A stretch of 64,000 bases of DNA from an uncultured Flavonifractor sp. (GTDB lineage Bacteria; Bacillota; Clostridia; Oscillospirales; Oscillospiraceae). Both the position numbers and the translations under genes were made by a program. The DNA lies in contig CAJUDT010000001.1 of the NCBI GenBank assembly GCA_910585415.1, positions 1 through 64,000 on the forward strand, read 5' to 3'. This document shows positions 24,943-32,838 of this stretch, in pieces; position 1 is the stretch's first letter; each line of letters starts with the position of its first letter. The notes beneath the pieces are model-generated. The model was not told the origin of the DNA and ran no database searches. It was given only the letters and a program-made list of their open reading frames with translations.

Positions 24943-25239
24943 TTACTCCAGCAGCCGTTTTCCGCAGTGGGGACATTTGGGGTCGTCCAGTTCGTGGAGC
25001 TGACCGCAGCCGGGACAGGGTACCTGGGCCATCGTGCCGCCCGCGTTCTCTTCGGGAGCCTCGATGGCGTAAAACTCCAGCTTTTTGCAGTCGTGGCAGC
25101 AGTAGATATCCACCGTCAGGGCCCCGGAAAGCAGCTGGTCCCAGTGCCCCACCAGTAGGCCAAACCGCCCCAGCTGCAATCTTTCCTGTCCGATATGCCC
25201 CATGGTCCCGCCGCAGCGGATACAGGCTTCCCGCTCCAT
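24943..25239 (-). CDS. Zinc-ribbon protein in the tyrS transcript
   Basis: This 98-residue protein has paired zinc knuckles: CIRCGG near residues 6-11, CCHDC near 48-52, and CPGCG plus CPHCGKRL in the last 25 residues. Between the ribbons is a beta-rich segment LGRFGLLVGHWDQLLSGALTV. The function is unknown. GGAGG precedes ATG 25239. It sits between the T-box leader and tyrS, so tyrosyl-tRNA charging should control its expression. Confidence 0.8.
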   Translation of the reverse strand: MEREACIRCGGTMGHIGQERLQLGRFGLLVGHWDQLLSGALTVDIYCCHDCKKLEFYAIEAPEENAGGTMAQVPCPGCGQLHELDDPKCPHCGKRLLE

Positions 25240-25257
25240 GTATGTTCCTCCTTCCAA

Positions 25258-25518
25258 TACAAAAACACCCCCTGTCCCTTGGGACAGAGGGCGTGAATCA
25301 CGCGGTACCACCTCTGGTTCGCCGTTTCCTCACGGAACACGGCCTCATAGGGTGCAGGCACACCCCCGCGCTGTAACGGGCGCTTCCCGGCGCACCCTAC
25401 TCCGGTTCAGGCGGCCGCTCCGAGGGGTATTCGCGGTGGTTCCTCTCCCCCTTCCACCAGACCGGGGGCTCTCTGGACAGGAAACCGGGCCGTTACTCTT
25501 CCTCTTCCTCGCGTATTG
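25258..25518 (-). promoter_or_regulatory. T-box riboswitch (tyrosine)
   Basis: The minus-strand leader shows all T-box landmarks. Stem I has AGAGAG and GGTCTGGTGGAAGG-type distal motifs. The specifier loop contains GAATAC, with UAC (Tyr) at 25429-25427. The T-box sequence AGGTGGTACCGCG is at 25313-25301. The terminator is an 11-bp-class stem followed by GUUUUUG at 25293-25260. Uncharged tRNA-Tyr should pair with UAC and the T-box bulge and favour antitermination into the zinc-ribbon gene and tyrS. Confidence 0.93.
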
Positions 25519-25524
25519 TGGCCT

Positions 25525-25553
25525 ATTATACCCGGCCTTTTGGCGTTTGTCAA
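25525..25553 (-). promoter_or_regulatory. Promoter of T-box-tyrS unit
   Basis: On the minus strand a perfect TTGACA and TATAAT are separated by 17 bp, just upstream of the T-box. Confidence 0.85.
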
Positions 25554-25628
25554 CAGGGAACCGCCCAAAGGAGACAAAATCCGAAATCAGAGACTTCCGG
25601 CGGCGGGAGCGCTGTGTGTCCTCTGGCA

Positions 25629-26753
25629 TTACCGCCGCCCGGCCAGCCGGGTGACCTCCCACACCAGACGGCCCACCTCCGCCGAATGATTGAAGGCGGA
25701 AAAGCTGGCGCGGATGGTCCCTGTCTCAAAGGTTCCGGCGGCTTTGTGGGCCAGAGGGGCGCAGTGGAGCCCCGCCCGGACGGCAATCTCTCTCTCCCCC
25801 AGGGCCTCACCGGCCACCTCGCAGTCCATGCCGTCGAGGCTGAAGGAGAGCACCCCCGCCTGACAGACGGGATTCTTGGCGGCGTACACGGTGACCCCCG
25901 GCAGGCTGGAGAGTCCCCTTGCGGCCTGGATGGTCAGGGCCCGCTCCCCCTCTAATATGTGGTCCAGCCCCTTTGCCTTGACGAAGCGCAGGCCGGCCAG
26001 CAGGCCCGCCGCACCTGGGACATTGTGGGTCCCCGCCTCCAGACGGTCGGGCAGAAAGTCCGGCATGGCCTGGTCGGCGGAACGGCTTCCGGTGCCCCCC
26101 TCCAGCAGGGGGACGGTTTCCCGGTTGCAGAGCAGCAGGCCGGTCCCCTGGGGGCCGTAGAGGCCCTTATGACCCGGCATGGCGATAAAGGCCGCGCCCA
26201 GCTCCTTCAGATGGACCGGAAGGCACCCGGCGGACTGGGAGGCGTCCACAATCAGCGGAACCCCACAGCTCCGGCACAGGGCAGCGATTTCCTGAATGGG
26301 TAGGATGTAGCCAAAGACGTTGGAGACGTGGGTGCACACCACACATTGAATCTCCGGGGTGAGCTTGGCCTCGAAGGCGTCCAGCATAGCCGCCGGATGG
26401 AAAAGAGGGCCTGCCGCCACGCGGATGTTGGCGCCCAGCGCGTAGAGGGGGCGGGTGACGGCGTTATGCTCATAGCTGGAAATGAGTACGGTGTCCCCCG
26501 GTCTGACCAGGGATTTGATGGCCAGGTTCAAGGCGTGGGTGGCGTTGAAGGTGAGCACCACCTGTTCCGGGTCGTCTGCGTGGAAGAGCTCGGCGGCCTC
26601 TTGACGGCAGGCAAAGACCGTTTCGGCGGCCTGCATGGCCGGCCAGTGTCCCCCGCGGCCGGGGCTGGCCAGATGGTTCATAGCGTAAGAAGCCGCCCGC
26701 ACGACAGCAGGCGGCTTTTGCAGGGTTGTAGCGGCACTGTCCAGATAAATCAT
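25629..26753 (-). CDS. Cysteine desulfurase-like aminotransferase class V
   Basis: This 374-residue PLP enzyme resembles the EF2568-type cysteine desulfurase family. It begins MIYLDSAATTLQKPP, has the PLP contact DASQSAG near residue 167, the Schiff-base Lys in MPGHKGLYGPQG near 195, and the persulfide Cys in RAGLHCAPLAH near 340. The upstream gene encodes a DUF3343 protein with which it overlaps by 4 bp. That pairing is associated with sulfur/selenium delivery, so a role in mobilising S or Se is likely. The acceptor is unknown. Confidence 0.9.
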   Translation of the reverse strand: MIYLDSAATTLQKPPAVVRAASYAMNHLASPGRGGHWPAMQAAETVFACRQEAAELFHADDPEQVVLTFNATHALNLAIKSLVRPGDTVLISSYEHNAVTRPLYALGANIRVAAGPLFHPAAMLDAFEAKLTPEIQCVVCTHVSNVFGYILPIQEIAALCRSCGVPLIVDASQSAGCLPVHLKELGAAFIAMPGHKGLYGPQGTGLLLCNRETVPLLEGGTGSRSADQAMPDFLPDRLEAGTHNVPGAAGLLAGLRFVKAKGLDHILEGERALTIQAARGLSSLPGVTVYAAKNPVCQAGVLSFSLDGMDCEVAGEALGEREIAVRAGLHCAPLAHKAAGTFETGTIRASFSAFNHSAEVGRLVWEVTRLAGRR

Positions 26754-27004
26754 AGCAGCACCTCTTTATAGCTTCCGTCGCTGGACATGACGTAAACGCG
26801 TTTGGGGGACAGGCCCACCCGGCTCAGGACCAGCAGGGCGTCGGCTAGGCGGCGCTCCGAGACCTTGACCGCGTGGCTGCACCCTGCCTGGTCCACCACC
26901 TTGGGGGCCCGGAGGATGTGGGCAGTAATACCCGCCCGTTCCAGGGCGGCAGCCGTCCGCTGCGCATAGGTCAGGGAACGGCAAATAATCAAATAATAGA
27001 CCAT
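26750..27004 (-). CDS. DUF3343 family protein (putative Se/S carrier)
   Basis: The 84-residue protein starts MVYYLIICRSLTYAQRTAA and contains the DUF3343 core: ferredoxin-like alternation, APKVVDQAGCSHAVKV with a single central Cys (about residue 42) that could carry persulfide or selenide, and LLVLSRVGLSPKRVY. AAAGGA precedes the ATG. It is translationally coupled to the desulfurase. No selD or selenoprotein gene is visible here. Confidence 0.85.
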   Translation of the reverse strand: MVYYLIICRSLTYAQRTAAALERAGITAHILRAPKVVDQAGCSHAVKVSERRLADALLVLSRVGLSPKRVYVMSSDGSYKEVLL

Positions 27005-27024
27005 AAATGGACCATTCCTTTCCT

Positions 27025-27048
27025 GTTCTTTTCTTGAAAGAAAAGAAC
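27025..27048. repeat. 24-bp near-perfect palindrome
   Basis: An 11-bp perfect inverted repeat (27025-27035 with 27038-27048, 2-nt spacer) made of poly-pyrimidine and poly-purine arms. It lies 21 bp upstream of the DUF3343 start and could be an operator or part of a dispersed repeat. Confidence 0.6.
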
Positions 27049-27134
27049 CAAAAGAACTTCCAACTCGTTACGGACATACGGCTGGACCGGGCATTCCGCT
27101 CGGTCACGAAGCCGTCCGCTCCGCTGAACGCGGC

Positions 27135-27180
27135 GAAAAAAACACCCCTCTCGCGCTATCCTATGCGCGTGAGGGGTGTT
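27135..27180 (-). terminator. Intrinsic terminator with seven-U tract
   Basis: On the minus strand a long stem (27165-27180 with 27141-27156, one mismatch) is followed by a run of seven U residues. It would end transcripts from the 27297-28820 genes. Confidence 0.85.
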
Positions 27181-27261
27181 CGGTTCTGGTTATGGTCCCT
27201 TAGCGTGATAGAGCTCGACCTCCCAGCCGGCAAAGGGGGGTCTACCGTGTAATCCGGGTCA
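27181..27261 (-). pseudogene. Degenerate duplicate of the 3' end of the 28497 gene
   Basis: This 81-bp segment is a close copy of 28488-28572, which encodes the last residues of the gene at 28497. It differs by a 3-nt and a 1-nt deletion plus substitutions, so its frame is broken. No 5' part of the gene is present: unrelated AT-rich sequence begins soon after. It marks the left edge of the AT-rich islet. Confidence 0.75.
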
Positions 27262-27296
27262 GGGCAACTGAACCAACACAATCGCCCTGCATTTGA

Positions 27297-27740
27297 CTAT
27301 GTGATATTAAGATTAGTGCCCATACTGATACTGAAACAATCATTATATTGTTCCATAATTTTTGAAAAGAAAGCAATATCATCATCTAATACTCCGTCTA
27401 TATACATCTCTGTACCATAGTGGGTGCTACTAAAGTTCCGCTGTCCGCTTATAGCATTAATTGTAAAATACTTGGTCATTTTATTGTATATACTTCTATC
27501 TGCTGGTTCATCCGTTAGCAACTCTGTAAGCAATTTTGTTGTGACTATTCCCTTGATTGAAACTTCATACATTTCATTCACAGGTTTTCCATATAAAGAT
27601 GCCTGTTGAATTTCCGCAGTTTCTTCCTTCCAACAACGAATTTCTAATTCATCACCGACTTTGACAAAATGCTGAACAAGTTTTCTCCACCAATCCGATG
27701 AAACTGTATTATCAATCATTTGCACTTGGATTTGGCTCAT
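27297..27740 (-). CDS. Hypothetical protein of the AT-rich islet
   Basis: I do not recognise this 147-residue soluble protein, beginning MSQIQVQMIDNTVSSDWWRK. It is acidic and mixed alpha/beta, with repeated ELLTDEPAD and GVLDDDIAFF segments and no cysteine motif or membrane helix. The ATG at 27740 follows GAAGGA. Base composition is far more AT-rich than the flanks. Its small size and lone pairing with a membrane gene are reminiscent of immunity-type genes, but there is no direct evidence. Confidence 0.7.
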   Translation of the reverse strand: MSQIQVQMIDNTVSSDWWRKLVQHFVKVGDELEIRCWKEETAEIQQASLYGKPVNEMYEVSIKGIVTTKLLTELLTDEPADRSIYNKMTKYFTINAISGQRNFSSTHYGTEMYIDGVLDDDIAFFSKIMEQYNDCFSISMGTNLNIT

Positions 27741-27774
27741 CAAGACACTTCCTTCAAAGCTAAGACTGTAGCAT

Positions 27775-28398
27775 CTACATAATTGATTGGGGAACATTTC
27801 TTGAAATGAAATTGCGGAAATCAGTTGTGGCATTAGATGTCAGGTCTTTCTTTTGTAGTATGGTAATGCGAGTATCATGAATGAAAAGAAACAAATCCTC
27901 AGTTTCTATCATAGATTCAAAGTCACTGTATGGGATGTGCTGGGGTTCTTTATCATCTACTCGTATCTCCATCCCTAATTCAGAAAAAGACACCATAATA
28001 GACTGTTTTGCAGAAATGGTACCTTTACCCATCAGCAACAGTTTCGCAGACTTATCAAAGGGGTTTTTCTTGTCTTTTCTACCGATGTATAAATAAACAA
28101 TGCCAATAACTATGGCAAAAGCACCTACAAGCAAAGGGACAAGTAGTTCCTGCGGTTTTATAAGCCCAGGAACAAAGAGAAATACCCCCAGCACCAAACA
28201 GATTATGCTCATTATCTTTGAGCGGAGACTACTCCGATGCTTTCCTTTTGACACATCGTTGAGCTTATCAATGTTTTCCCATAGACCTGGGTAACGCTCT
28301 CTTGAAACAAACTCGGTTCTTTTCTCAAGTGCTTTACTTACTTGCTGTAAAATGCCTTCTGTATCATATGGCGTAATTTGAAAATTGTACTTCTCCAT
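27775..28398 (-). CDS. YcxB-like membrane protein
   Basis: The 207-residue protein has an N-terminal cytosolic part, two adjacent transmembrane helices (about residues 65-82 and 88-107), and a C-terminal soluble domain. That domain contains MVSFSELGMEIRVDDKEPQHIPYSDFESM and LFLFIHDTRITILQKKDL, the pattern of YcxB-like domains. The function is unknown. The ATG at 28398 is preceded by TGGAG. It is strongly AT-rich compared with neighbours, and followed 34 bp later by the islet's second gene. Confidence 0.75.
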   Translation of the reverse strand: MEKYNFQITPYDTEGILQQVSKALEKRTEFVSRERYPGLWENIDKLNDVSKGKHRSSLRSKIMSIICLVLGVFLFVPGLIKPQELLVPLLVGAFAIVIGIVYLYIGRKDKKNPFDKSAKLLLMGKGTISAKQSIMVSFSELGMEIRVDDKEPQHIPYSDFESMIETEDLFLFIHDTRITILQKKDLTSNATTDFRNFISRNVPQSIM

Positions 28399-28487
28399 CG
28401 TTTTCTCCACTAAGTTTGCTCAATTCTTTTTTTGAGCGTAGCGCATTTACGGCTAAGATTAAAGGTTCCTTTGGCGTGCTGCCCGGT

Positions 28488-28572
28488 CGGTTCTGGTTAT
28501 GGTCCCTTATGGGCATGATAGAGCTCGACCTCCCAGTCGGCAAAAGGGGGTTCTACCGTGTAATCCGGGTCA
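28488..28572. repeat. Right-hand copy of the 81/85-bp direct repeat
   Basis: This is the intact version of the sequence at 27181-27261. It includes the stop codon and last codons of the gene at 28497. The two copies bracket the AT-rich genes. Confidence 0.8.
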
Positions 28573-28820
28573 AAATAGCTCCGAATGGACTGCGCCGCCC
28601 GGTGCTCACAGTATTTGTAATTGGTCACGGAGCCGTCCTCGTCCAGCTCCAGGTTATTCATGAAAATCGCAAAGGCCAGTTCGGCAAAGCTGCTTTCCTC
28701 CATGAGGATTTCGCCCACATAGGGGATTCCCTCCAAAAGCGGGTACCCTAGGGTGCCATGGGCAAACCAATAGGAGAACTGGCGGACTGCGCCGCTGAGA
28801 TAGGGGCTGACCTTCCGCAT
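28497..28820 (-). CDS. Hypothetical protein, 107 residues
   Basis: I do not recognise a function. The protein begins MRKVSPYLSGAVRQFSYWFA and contains GYPLLEGIPYVGEILMEESS, AFAIFMNNLELDEDGSV and a C-terminal DPDYTVEPPFADWEVELY. It is soluble, aromatic-rich and acidic. It starts 4 bp after the ispF stop and so is the last gene of the carD-ispD-ispF direction. Its 3' end is duplicated 1.3 kb away. Confidence 0.75.
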   Translation of the reverse strand: MRKVSPYLSGAVRQFSYWFAHGTLGYPLLEGIPYVGEILMEESSFAELAFAIFMNNLELDEDGSVTNYKYCEHRAAQSIRSYFDPDYTVEPPFADWEVELYHAHKGP

Positions 28821-28824
28821 CGTG

Positions 28825-29298
28825 TTACACCTCTTCCAATAGACAGACACTGTGGGCGGCAATGCCCTCTCCGGTTCCGGTGAAGCCCAAGCCCTCCTCG
28901 GTGGTGGCCTTGACGTTGACCCGTGCGGGGTCCACACCCAGGTGGGCGGCCAGCTTGGCCCGCATCTGAGGAATGTGGGGGGCCAGCTTGGGCCGCTGGG
29001 CCAGAAGGGTCGCGTCCACGTTGCCCACCCGGAAGCCGGCAGCACCCAGCCGGTCCATCACCTGGTCCAGAAGGGTCAGGCTGCTGATACCCGCAAAGGC
29101 CAGGTCGGTATCTGGGAAGAGTCCCCCGATATCCCCCAGCCCCGCCGCCCCCAGCAGGGCGTCCATAACCGCATGAACCAGCACATCGGCATCCGAATGG
29201 CCCAACAGGCCCTTCTCAAAGGGAATCTCCACGCCGCCCAGCACCAGCCTGCGGCCCTCGGTCAGCCGGTGTACGTCGTATCCGTGGCCTATGCGCAT
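28825..29298 (-). CDS. ispF: 2-C-methyl-D-erythritol 2,4-cyclodiphosphate synthase
   Basis: It makes the cyclodiphosphate intermediate of the MEP isoprenoid pathway. The 157 residues contain the zinc ligands in GYDVHRL (Asp8, His10) and the [21 protein letters not shown] motif (His near 42), plus [13 protein letters not shown] and the terminal [22 protein letters not shown] precedes the ATG. It follows ispD by 28 bp, as is common. Confidence 0.97.
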   Translation of the reverse strand: MRIGHGYDVHRLTEGRRLVLGGVEIPFEKGLLGHSDADVLVHAVMDALLGAAGLGDIGGLFPDTDLAFAGISSLTLLDQVMDRLGAAGFRVGNVDATLLAQRPKLAPHIPQMRAKLAAHLGVDPARVNVKATTEEGLGFTGTGEGIAAHSVCLLEEV

Positions 29299-29326
29299 AA
29301 TCTGTCCCTCCGTTTTTGGTAAGTTC

Positions 29327-30058
29327 CTATGCCTCGTCCCATTGGGCCAGCAGGGCTTCGGCCACCGCCATGTCCTCAGGGGTGGTAATCTTGAGATTGC
29401 GGTATTCCCCCTGGGTCAGGGCCACGCCAATGCCCAGGCGCTCCACGGCGGCGCAGTCGTCGGTCAGCTCCGCCCCGTCCTCCAGGGCCTTGCTCAGGGC
29501 CGCTTTCAGCAGGGAGGGCTCAAAGACCTGGGGGGTCTGGACGGCGAAGAGCTCTGAACGCTCCAACGTGGCGGACACCAGACCGTCCTTGGCCCGCTTG
29601 ACCGTGTCCTTGACGGGCACGGCCGGAGCCGCCGCCCCGCACTCCCGCGCCCGGAGAATGGCCCCCTCCAGCACCGCCTGACTCACCAGAGGCCGGGCCC
29701 CGTCGTGGACGGCCGCCAGCTCCGCCTTGGGGTCCAGCTCCCGCACCCCGGCCAGCACGGACCGGGTACGGGTCTTGCCCCCCACGATGACCTTGGTGAC
29801 CTTGCCGAGGGCGTAGTCCTTGCAGAGCTGTCCCACGGGGACAATCAAATCCGAGCGGGTGACCACCACAATTTCGGTGATATAGGGGCAGCGGTCCAGC
29901 GCCCGCAGAGTGCGCACCAGCACTGGCTGCTCGTTCAGCGGCAGCAGCAGCTTATCCTCCCCCATCCGGGTGGAGCTCCCCGCAGCCGCCACCACGGCGG
30001 AGCATCGGAGTGCCTCTCCCCGGTCCCGGCCGAGGATCCGTTTCAGCAGTCCCGCCAT
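29327..30058 (-). CDS. ispD: 2-C-methyl-D-erythritol 4-phosphate cytidylyltransferase
   Basis: It couples CTP to MEP. The 243-residue protein has an N-terminal extension of about 20 residues before the nucleotide loop [15 protein letters not shown] (residues 22-36), [10 protein letters not shown] near 129 and the dimer arm around [16 protein letters not shown] precedes the ATG. It lies downstream of carD, separated by an intrinsic terminator. Confidence 0.96.
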   Translation of the reverse strand: MAGLLKRILGRDRGEALRCSAVVAAAGSSTRMGEDKLLLPLNEQPVLVRTLRALDRCPYITEIVVVTRSDLIVPVGQLCKDYALGKVTKVIVGGKTRTRSVLAGVRELDPKAELAAVHDGARPLVSQAVLEGAILRARECGAAAPAVPVKDTVKRAKDGLVSATLERSELFAVQTPQVFEPSLLKAALSKALEDGAELTDDCAAVERLGIGVALTQGEYRNLKITTPEDMAVAEALLAQWDEA

Positions 30059-30078
30059 ATGCGTTCTCCCTTCTCACG

Positions 30079-30105
30079 AAAAAGGAGCCCAAAGCGGCTC
30101 CTTTT
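30079..30105 (-). terminator. Terminator between carD and ispD
   Basis: On the minus strand a 10-bp stem (30096-30105 with 30080-30089) is followed by a five-U tract. It should limit read-through from carD into ispD-ispF. Confidence 0.75.
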
Positions 30106-30149
30106 ACCGTATGCGATGCTTATTTCAGCCTATGCGCGCAGACGGCCAA

Positions 30150-30626
30150 TCATGCCAGAGCGGTATTGATGCGCGCCTCTACGTCCTCGTAGGTGGTGTT
30201 TTGAGAGAGGACGATTTCCGAAATCAAAATCTGTTTGGCGGAGTGGAGCATTTTCCGCTCCCCGTTGGAAAGGCCCCGCTGGCCGTCCCGAATCATCAGG
30301 CCCTTGACCACCCGGGCCACCTCCAACAGGTTCCCGCTCTTGAGCCGGAGCATGTTCTCCCGGTAGCGCTGGTTCCAATTGGGGGTCATCTCCACCTGAA
30401 TACCCGGCATGGCGGCAATGACCTCGTCGGACTCCGCCTTTCCCATGACCGGACGCACGCCGATTTCCTGGCTGTTCTCGGTGGGAATCATGACCATCAT
30501 ACCGCCGACCGGCAGCTTGAGGATGTAATAATCCCGCACCACACCATTGATTTTCTTCTGCACAATACTGTCTACAACACCAGCACCATGCATCGGATGA
30601 ACAATTTTATCTCCTACCTGAAACAT
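30150..30626 (-). CDS. carD: CarD family transcriptional regulator
   Basis: The 158-residue protein begins MFQVGDKIVHPMHGAGVVDSI, the CarD/CdnL N-terminal Tudor-like domain that contacts RNA polymerase beta. The C-terminal helical DNA-binding domain includes NWNQRYRENMLRLKSGN and GLSNGERKMLHSAKQIL. CarD members stabilise open promoter complexes. GTAGGAGGTG precedes ATG 30626. The start eight codons upstream lacks a separate site. A clear promoter precedes it. Confidence 0.92.
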   Translation of the reverse strand: MFQVGDKIVHPMHGAGVVDSIVQKKINGVVRDYYILKLPVGGMMVMIPTENSQEIGVRPVMGKAESDEVIAAMPGIQVEMTPNWNQRYRENMLRLKSGNLLEVARVVKGLMIRDGQRGLSNGERKMLHSAKQILISEIVLSQNTTYEDVEARINTALA

Positions 30627-30716
30627 GATCCCACCTCCTACAGCGGACATCCCGCGCCCCGGCCCAAAGGGGACCCCTGGGGCGCAATTTTCTTCCTCTT
30701 ACACTAGAACACTTCA

Positions 30717-30745
30717 ATTATAGCCTTATTTTTCACCCTTTGCAA
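30717..30745 (-). promoter_or_regulatory. Promoter of carD
   Basis: On the minus strand TTGCAA and TATAAT are separated by 17 bp, about 90 nt before the start codon. Confidence 0.65.
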
Positions 30746-30775
30746 GGGAGAATCCAAAATTTTCTATCAAAAACG

Positions 30776-30813
30776 CAAAAAAACTGCCGTCCCCCAGAGG
30801 AAACGGCAGTTTT
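30776..30813 (-). terminator. Terminator of the ispH-rpsA operon
   Basis: On the minus strand a 10-bp stem (30803-30812 with 30781-30790) is followed by a long U run, a textbook intrinsic terminator. Confidence 0.85.
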
Positions 30814-30828
30814 ATGAATGTTAAAGCA

Positions 30829-32838
30829 TTACGCCTCGTCGAAATCGGAGGCAACCTCGGTGCCCTCTCCGTCGGAGGAGGCCACTACGGCATCCTCGCC
30901 GCCCTCACCGCTCTGGGTGCGCTGGGCATCCTCCAGCAGAGCGCGGATAGACAGGGAGACCTTTTTGTTGTCGTAGTCGATATCGGTAATCTTCACGTCC
31001 ACCATCTGGCCCTCGCTGAGGACATCGCCGGGCTTGTCGATGCGGTGATCGGCAATCTGGGAGATGTGAATCAGGCCGTCCACGCCGGGGACGATCTCGG
31101 CAAAGGCGCCAAAGGTCATCAGCTTGACCACGCGGACATTAGCCGCGTCGCCGATGTTGTACTTGCCGGTGAACACCGCCCAGGGGTCCTGGTTGCGGTC
31201 CTTCATGCCCAGAGAAATCTTCTTCTTCTCGGGGTCATAGGAGATCACATAGACCTCCACCGTGTCGCCCACGGAAACCACCTCGGAGGGGTGCTTGATG
31301 CGGGACCAGGACAGCTCGGACACGTGAACCATGCCGTCCACGCCGCCGATGTCCACGAAAGCGCCGTAAGAGGTCAGGCTCTTGACGGTACCGGTGTAGC
31401 GCTTCTCGGCCTCGATGTTCTCCCACACCTCGGCGGCACGGGCGGCGCGCTCCTCGGCCTCAACGGCGCGGATGGAGCCCACCACGCGCTTGCGGGCGCG
31501 GTTGACCTCGGTGATGCGCAGGCGGACCTTCTTCTTCACCAGCTCGGACATGGCGGCCTCACGGGGCAGGCCGGTCTGAGAGGCGGGCACAAAGACGCGC
31601 ACACCCTTGATGTTGACCACAACGCCGCCCTTGTTCTCCTCGGTGACGAGACCCTCGACGGTGGTGCGCTCCTCCCGGGCCTGCTCGATGTCGTCCCAGC
31701 TCTTCACGGTGTCCAGACGCTTCTTGGACAGGGTGACGACACCCTCCTGGTCGTTGACGCGCATGACGTAAGTCTCGATCTCCTCGCCGACCTTGACCAG
31801 GTCCTCGACCTTCACAGTGGGATCGTCCGTCAGCTCCGACACCGGTATGTAGCCGGTGTGCTTGGTCCCGAGCTCCACATAGATCTCAGTCGGCGTGATG
31901 CCAGTAACAACGCCGGTGACCTTATCCCCTGTATTTAAAGTCTTGATCGACTTCTCCAGCATTTCAGCAAAGGATTCCTCGATCTCAAAATTTTCTTCGC
32001 TCATTTTGTTATAGACCTCCTTTATAATCCACCCGGGCGTGGACGCGCCCGCAGTGATTCCAATAGAAGCCTTCCGATACAGGGTGGAAGGTTCCAGCTC
32101 TGCCGCCCGTTCGATCCAAACTACAGTGGGACAGAGTGCCTTGCACAGCTCGGCCAGCCGCCGGGTATTGGAGCTCTCCCGTCCGCCGATTACCACCATC
32201 GCGTCACAGCGGGCGGCCAACTCCTGGGCCTCCGACTGCCGTCTGTACGTAGCCTTACATATTGTATCAAAAATTTTTGCGTTTGTACACTCTTTTTTCG
32301 TTTTTTCTGCGGAAGATTCCCAAATTGTCTGAATTGAAGTGGTTTGTGCCACCAGGGTTAGCATTTTTTCCCTGTTTTTGGGGTTTTCTGTCAGCCACGC
32401 CTCCAATTCCGAGGGCCCTTCCGCCACAACAGGGTGTCTGCACCAGCCGGCGATGGCCTTGACCTCCGGATGGTCTGGTGTGCCGATGATAACCACCTGC
32501 CGGCCCTCATCCTCCGCCTGGGCAACGATTTGATGGATGCGGGAGACGTTGGGGCAGGTGGCGTCAATGACCCGCAGGCCCCGGTTGGACAGGGCCTCAT
32601 GGACTGCCCGGCACTCCCCGTGGGAGCGGATGATGACCGCCGCCCCCTCCGGGACCTCCTCCGGCGTGTCCACCATACCCACGCCCAGGTCCTTCAAATA
32701 GGCAATGACGCTTTGATTGTGGATGATGGGGCCCAGCATGACGCAGGGCCGGCCGCTTTGGGCGGCTTCCTCCGCCATATGCACCGCCCGGCGGACCCCG
32801 TAGCAGAAGCCCGCGGTGCGGGCCAGCTCCAGCCTCAC
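30829..32838 (-). CDS. ispH-rpsA: IspH-ribosomal protein S1 fusion
   Basis: Residues 1 to about 280 form IspH, the iron-sulfur reductase that ends the MEP pathway, with its three cluster cysteines in GFCYGVRRAV (Cys12), DATCPNVSR and FDTICKAT. Residues from about 290 to 669 contain four S1 RNA-binding domains (for example GYIPVSEL, GGVVVNIKGVRVFVPAS, GAFVDIGGVDGMVHVSEL, GAFAEIVPGVDGLIHISQI). Such fusions are known in Clostridia. The start is GTG overlapping the plsC stop by 4 bp. Two-enzyme operation of one polypeptide is inferred from intact motifs. Confidence 0.96.
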   Translation of the reverse strand: MRLELARTAGFCYGVRRAVHMAEEAAQSGRPCVMLGPIIHNQSVIAYLKDLGVGMVDTPEEVPEGAAVIIRSHGECRAVHEALSNRGLRVIDATCPNVSRIHQIVAQAEDEGRQVVIIGTPDHPEVKAIAGWCRHPVVAEGPSELEAWLTENPKNREKMLTLVAQTTSIQTIWESSAEKTKKECTNAKIFDTICKATYRRQSEAQELAARCDAMVVIGGRESSNTRRLAELCKALCPTVVWIERAAELEPSTLYRKASIGITAGASTPGWIIKEVYNKMSEENFEIEESFAEMLEKSIKTLNTGDKVTGVVTGITPTEIYVELGTKHTGYIPVSELTDDPTVKVEDLVKVGEEIETYVMRVNDQEGVVTLSKKRLDTVKSWDDIEQAREERTTVEGLVTEENKGGVVVNIKGVRVFVPASQTGLPREAAMSELVKKKVRLRITEVNRARKRVVGSIRAVEAEERAARAAEVWENIEAEKRYTGTVKSLTSYGAFVDIGGVDGMVHVSELSWSRIKHPSEVVSVGDTVEVYVISYDPEKKKISLGMKDRNQDPWAVFTGKYNIGDAANVRVVKLMTFGAFAEIVPGVDGLIHISQIADHRIDKPGDVLSEGQMVDVKITDIDYDNKKVSLSIRALLEDAQRTQSGEGGEDAVVASSDGEGTEVASDFDEA

